Shown here: positions 60,204 through 64,000 of the stretch, in pieces
How the letters are laid out: each line of letters starts with the position of its first letter
Position numbering within the stretch: the first letter of the stretch is position 1
DNA from: Prevotella communis
GTDB taxonomy: Bacteria; Bacteroidota; Bacteroidia; Bacteroidales; Bacteroidaceae
Assembly: GCF_022024175.1 (NCBI RefSeq)
Contig: NZ_CP091794.1
Location: forward strand, 620,001-684,000
Length of the DNA stretch: 64,000 nt
Reading direction: 5' to 3'
Made by a program: the position numbers and the translations under genes
The notes under the pieces: generated by a model
Databases searched by the model: none
The model's input: the letters and a program-made list of their open reading frames with translations, nothing else
Told to the model about the DNA's origin: nothing

Positions 60204-63200
60204 ATGGAAGATTTTATACATTTACACGTACATACTTATTATTCTATACTTGACGGACAGTCGAAGATAAAGAATCTGGTCGACAAGGCTGTCCGTGATG
60301 GCATGCGAGGCATGGCTATCACCGATCATGGCGATATGTTTGGCATCAAGGAGTTTCACGACTATTGTATCGGTGTGAACAAAAGTCGCAAGAAAGAAGG
60401 TTTGGACCCCTTTATTCCTATCTTTGGTTGCGAAATGTATGTATCGCGTCATGGCTCGAAGTCCTTACGTCGAGGTAAGGAGGACCAGAGCGGTTATCAC
60501 CTTATTGTGTTAGCCAAGAATTATAAGGGCTATAAGAACCTGATTAAGTTGGTGTCGAACTCGTGGGTAGATGGTTACTATATGCGTCCTCGTACCGACC
60601 GTGAGGATCTGGAGAAGTATCACGAGGGCTTGATTGTCTGTTCGGCATGTATTGCTGGCGAGGTGCCTGCAAAAATCCTGAAAGGCGATATGGCTGGTGC
60701 CCGCGAGGCGGTGGAGTGGTATCACCGCGTGTTTGGCGAGGACTATTATCTGGAACTGCAACGCCACGAGGTGAAAGATCCCACGGTGCGTGCCAATCGT
60801 GAGACTTTCCCCCTGCAGCAGCAAGCTAATAAGGTGCTCATTGAACTGGCTCGGGAGTATGGCATTAAGCTGATATGCTCTAATGATGTGCACTTCGTGG
60901 AGCAGGAGAATGCTGAGGCCCATGACCACTTGCTGTGTCTTTCTACAGGTAAGGACCTTGATGATCCCACACGTATGCTCTACTCCAAGCAGGAGTGGTT
61001 CAAGACCAAGGCCGAGATGAACGAGATCTTCAGCGATGTGCCAGAGGCGTTGAGCAATACGTTGGAGATATTGGAAAAGTGCGAGATCTATTCTATAGAC
61101 CACGACCCCATCATGCCATTCTTCCCCATTCCGGAAAGTTTCGGCACCGAGGAGCAGTGGCGTCAGCGTATCAGCGAGGAGCAACTCTATGAGGAGTTTA
61201 CACGCGACGAGAATGGAGATAATCCCATGTCGCGCGAAGAGGGTGAAAAGAAAATCAAGAAGTTGGGCGGCTACGACAAGCTCTACCGTATCAAGTTTGA
61301 AGCCGACTTCCTGGCAGAACTGGCATATAAGGGAGGTAAGGAACGCTATCTGCCCAACGAGGAGCTGGTGCTTGAGAAGGTAGAGGTTGATACTGGCAAT
61401 CCCCAATCCTCATACACCATTCTGCACTCGTCATTACCCAAGGAGGTTGACGACCGTATCCGATTTGAACTGCATATCATGAAGACCATGGGTTTCCCAG
61501 GTTACTTCCTTATTGTGCAGGACTTCATCAACTCGGCACGCGATGAACTGGATGTGTGGGTAGGACCAGGACGTGGCTCTGCTGCCGGTTCTGTGGTGGC
61601 TTATTGCTTGGGTATCACGAAGATTGACCCCTTGAAATACGATTTGCTGTTTGAGCGTTTCCTGAACCCCGACCGTATCTCGCTTCCTGATATTGACACC
61701 GACTTCGATGATGATGGACGCGGAAAGGTGCTGAAATGGGTGATGGATAAGTATGGCCACGAGAACTGTGCCCATATTATCACATATGCCTCTATGGCCA
61801 CAAAGAACTCCATTAAGGATGTGGCACGTGTTGAGAAGGTACCCCTGGCTATTTCAAATGCCTTGTGTAAGGCTATTCCTGACCGTCTGCCTGATGGTAT
61901 GAAGATGAATCTGCCCAACGCTATCAAATGCACACCCGAACTTCGTGATGCTGAGGCCAGCACAGATCCTGCACTGGCAAATACGATTAAGTATGCGAAG
62001 ATGTTGGAGGGCACGGTGCGTGGTACGGGTATTCATGCCTGCGGTTTTATTATATGCCGTGACCCGATTAGTGACTGGGTGCCCGTCTCTACTGCCGACG
62101 ACCCGGACTTCAAGGATATGAAGACCAACTGTACGCAGTATGATGGTCACGTGATTGAATCAACGGGGTTGATCAAGATGGACTTCTTGGGACTGAAGAC
62201 GCTTTCCGAGATGAAGGAATGCTGCGCTGTTATCAAGCAGACGCGTGGCATCGATGTTGACCTCGACCATATTCCTATCGACGACCCCAAAACGTTCGAA
62301 CTCTACCAGCAGGGACGCACCATTGGTACGTTCCAGTTTGAGTCGAATGGTATGCAGAAATATTTGCGCGAGTTGCATCCTACGGTCTTCGAAGACCTTA
62401 TCGCTATGAATGCCCTCTATCGCCCGGGCCCAATGGACTATATCCCTTCGTTTATCGCTCGTAAAAACGGTAACGAGGAAATCAAATACGATATTCCCTG
62501 CATGGAGAAATACCTGAAAGATACCTATGGTATCACGGTGTATCAAGAGCAGGTGATGTTGCTCTCTCGACAACTGGCCGACTTCACCCGAGGCGAGAGT
62601 GATGCTCTTCGTAAGGCCATGGGTAAGAAGAAAAAGGATATCGTAGATGCCATGAAGCCTAAATTCATCGAGGGCGGAAAGAAAAATGGTCACGATCCGA
62701 AGGTGCTCGATAAAATCTGGGCCGACTGGGAGAAGTTTGCTTCTTATGCGTTCAATAAGTCGCATGCCGCCTGCTACTCATGGGTGGCTTATCAGACGGC
62801 CTATTTGAAGGCTAACTATCCTGCCGAATTTATGGCTGCCATCATGAGTCGTCGTCGTGACCAGATTACTGAAATCACCAAACTGATGGATGAGTGTAAG
62901 TCGATGGGCATCGCGACACTGGGTCCTGATGTGAACGAGTCGTATCAGAAATTCGGTGTGAACCATAAGGGTGAGATCCGTTTCGGTTTGGCTGCTATCA
63001 AGGGTCTGGGTGATGGCGCTGCTCTTGCTATTATTAATGAGCGCGAGAAGAACGGTCCTTATAAGGATATCTACGACTTCGCACAGCGTATACCGTTCTC
63101 CAGCGTGAACCGCAAGGCATTTGAATCACTGGCGCTGAGTGGCGGATTTGACAGCTTTGGTATTCGCCGTGAGGCTTTCTTTGCTGAGAATAATAAGGGA

Positions 63201-63995
63201 GAGATGTTTATTGATACGTTGGTGCGCTATGGCCAGACCTATCAGATTGAAAAGCAGCAGGCCGTCAATTCTCTCTTCGGAGGTTTCGATGATGTGGAGA
63301 TTGCTACACCGCCTGTACCAAAGACGGATGTGCGCTGGAGTGATATAGAACGCCTGAATAAGGAACGTGACCTTGTAGGTATCTACTTGTCGGCACACCC
63401 GCTGGATGAGTATCGTATCATACTTGAGAACCTGTGTAATACTAAGTGTAGTGAATTGGCTGACGTCAGTTCGCTCAAGGACCGGCAGGATGTTATCTTT
63501 GGCGGTATCGTTACTGCAGTCCGTTCAAAGTTCACAAAACGAGGTGAGCCTTGTGGCTTTGTCACGATAGAAGATTTTGACGGCTCGGGTGAGTTGGCAC
63601 TTTTCGGACAGGACTGGGGTACCTTGAATGGTATGTTTACCGAGGGTGCCACTGTCTATGTGACAGGTAAGATGAAACCGCGTTTCCAATACTCGGATGC
63701 TTTGGAGCTCAAGATTTCCAATGTGGAGTATCTGCAGAGCGTGAAGGACAAGGCTATCGATCGTCTTACAATCTTCGTGGTTACAGACCATGAGGAGATG
63801 AATGAGCAAGTGGTAGAGGAACTCAACAATCTTGTTGCTGAGTGTCCGGGTAATACCCGGCTCTATTTCCAGTTGCGCGACTCTACTGGCAAGCATCGCG
63901 TGCTGCTCCGTTCGCAGAACAGGACCGTTGATGTGAGACAGCAGATTATTGATTTCATTGATGAAAATCCGGCATTGGATTATAAGATTAATTAA
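60204..63995 (+). CDS. dnaE: DNA polymerase III alpha subunit
   Basis: 1263 residues from the ATG at 60204; the in-frame TTG at 60153 lies inside the promoter. Order of domains: PHP (FIHLHVHTYYSILDGQSKI; ITDHGDMFG), C-family polymerase palm with the metal-binding acidic motif SLPDIDTDFDDDGRGKV (about 495) and GPGRGSAAGSVVAYCLGI, fingers (IAMNALYRPGPMDYIPSFI; YQEQVMLLSRQLADFTRGE), helix-hairpin-helix (IKGLGDGAALAI) and an OB-fold near the C-terminus (RQDVIFGGIVTAVRSKFTKR). It is the main replicative polymerase. The stop is 5 bases before the window end. Confidence 0.97.
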   Translation: MEDFIHLHVHTYYSILDGQSKIKNLVDKAVRDGMRGMAITDHGDMFGIKEFHDYCIGVNKSRKKEGLDPFIPIFGCEMYVSRHGSKSLRRGKEDQSGYHLIVLAKNYKGYKNLIKLVSNSWVDGYYMRPRTDREDLEKYHEGLIVCSACIAGEVPAKILKGDMAGAREAVEWYHRVFGEDYYLELQRHEVKDPTVRANRETFPLQQQANKVLIELAREYGIKLICSNDVHFVEQENAEAHDHLLCLSTGKDLDDPTRMLYSKQEWFKTKAEMNEIFSDVPEALSNTLEILEKCEIYSIDHDPIMPFFPIPESFGTEEQWRQRISEEQLYEEFTRDENGDNPMSREEGEKKIKKLGGYDKLYRIKFEADFLAELAYKGGKERYLPNEELVLEKVEVDTGNPQSSYTILHSSLPKEVDDRIRFELHIMKTMGFPGYFLIVQDFINSARDELDVWVGPGRGSAAGSVVAYCLGITKIDPLKYDLLFERFLNPDRISLPDIDTDFDDDGRGKVLKWVMDKYGHENCAHIITYASMATKNSIKDVARVEKVPLAISNALCKAIPDRLPDGMKMNLPNAIKCTPELRDAEASTDPALANTIKYAKMLEGTVRGTGIHACGFIICRDPISDWVPVSTADDPDFKDMKTNCTQYDGHVIESTGLIKMDFLGLKTLSEMKECCAVIKQTRGIDVDLDHIPIDDPKTFELYQQGRTIGTFQFESNGMQKYLRELHPTVFEDLIAMNALYRPGPMDYIPSFIARKNGNEEIKYDIPCMEKYLKDTYGITVYQEQVMLLSRQLADFTRGESDALRKAMGKKKKDIVDAMKPKFIEGGKKNGHDPKVLDKIWADWEKFASYAFNKSHAACYSWVAYQTAYLKANYPAEFMAAIMSRRRDQITEITKLMDECKSMGIATLGPDVNESYQKFGVNHKGEIRFGLAAIKGLGDGAALAIINEREKNGPYKDIYDFAQRIPFSSVNRKAFESLALSGGFDSFGIRREAFFAENNKGEMFIDTLVRYGQTYQIEKQQAVNSLFGGFDDVEIATPPVPKTDVRWSDIERLNKERDLVGIYLSAHPLDEYRIILENLCNTKCSELADVSSLKDRQDVIFGGIVTAVRSKFTKRGEPCGFVTIEDFDGSGELALFGQDWGTLNGMFTEGATVYVTGKMKPRFQYSDALELKISNVEYLQSVKDKAIDRLTIFVVTDHEEMNEQVVEELNNLVAECPGNTRLYFQLRDSTGKHRVLLRSQNRTVDVRQQIIDFIDENPALDYKIN

Positions 63996-64000
63996 TGGCA

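Noticed and set aside
60510..61406. 298-residue minus-strand ORF opposite dnaE
   Set aside because: Shadow of the dnaE coding frame; no promoter or domain.

Overview
The window reads as a chromosomal segment of a Bacteroidales bacterium, most likely in the Prevotella group. The evidence is the many promoters of the Bacteroidetes type (TTTG at -33, about 20 bp, TAnnTTTG at -7), a FecA/anti-sigma/ECF-sigma operon whose receptors carry fused STN and carboxypeptidase-regulatory domains, BspA-like leucine-rich repeats, DUF4834, DUF5686 and DUF1599 proteins, and secreted proteins with Bacteroidales-style C-terminal tails. No species can be named from sequence alone.

Layout. 1-3.5 kb: end of a large secreted LamG protein, a second secreted protein and a small acidic ORF, translationally coupled. 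3.5-10.9 kb (minus): a run of genes including DUF1599, a DoxX-like protein fused in frame to triose-phosphate isomerase, a SPOR protein, folE and a DUF5686 outer-membrane protein. 11-20.4 kb (plus): CCA-adding enzyme, an LRR protein, a complete RND efflux operon (adaptor, pump, outer-membrane factor) and an LpxA-family acyltransferase. 20.4-21.8 kb: metallopeptidase and msrA. 21.8-23.6 kb: a 15-unit heptamer array next to an intact IS3-family element. 23.6-37 kb is the accessory region: a palindrome cluster, then a type I restriction-modification operon (DUF2971, hsdM, hsdS, DUF3800, DUF4268, DinD/RhuM fusion, hsdR), then about 2.6 kb of gene fragments bounded by copies of one repeat and holding a striking 11-bp phased array. 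37-43.6 kb: small metabolic genes, PrsW-family protease and a peptidase/beta-propeller/barrel protein. 43.7-50.5 kb: a candidate small RNA gene, an ECF sigma/anti-sigma/two-receptor operon and tRNA-Lys. 50.5-64 kb: housekeeping genes (AI-2E permease family, tdk, rsmI, tadA, birA, pyrH, pssA, psd, dnaE).

How it works together. The efflux genes make one tripartite pump. The sigma/anti-sigma/receptor operon is a cell-surface signalling unit whose two receptors share an almost identical signalling segment. The hsd operon is a defence island with four accessory genes co-transcribed with the restriction enzyme. Unusual features running through the window are: tandem heptamer tracts between and inside genes; a G/C-rich palindrome found twice in signal-peptide codons; a duplicated micropeptide; promoters so close to start codons that the mRNAs should be leaderless; and the phased CTAG array in the degraded end of the defence island.
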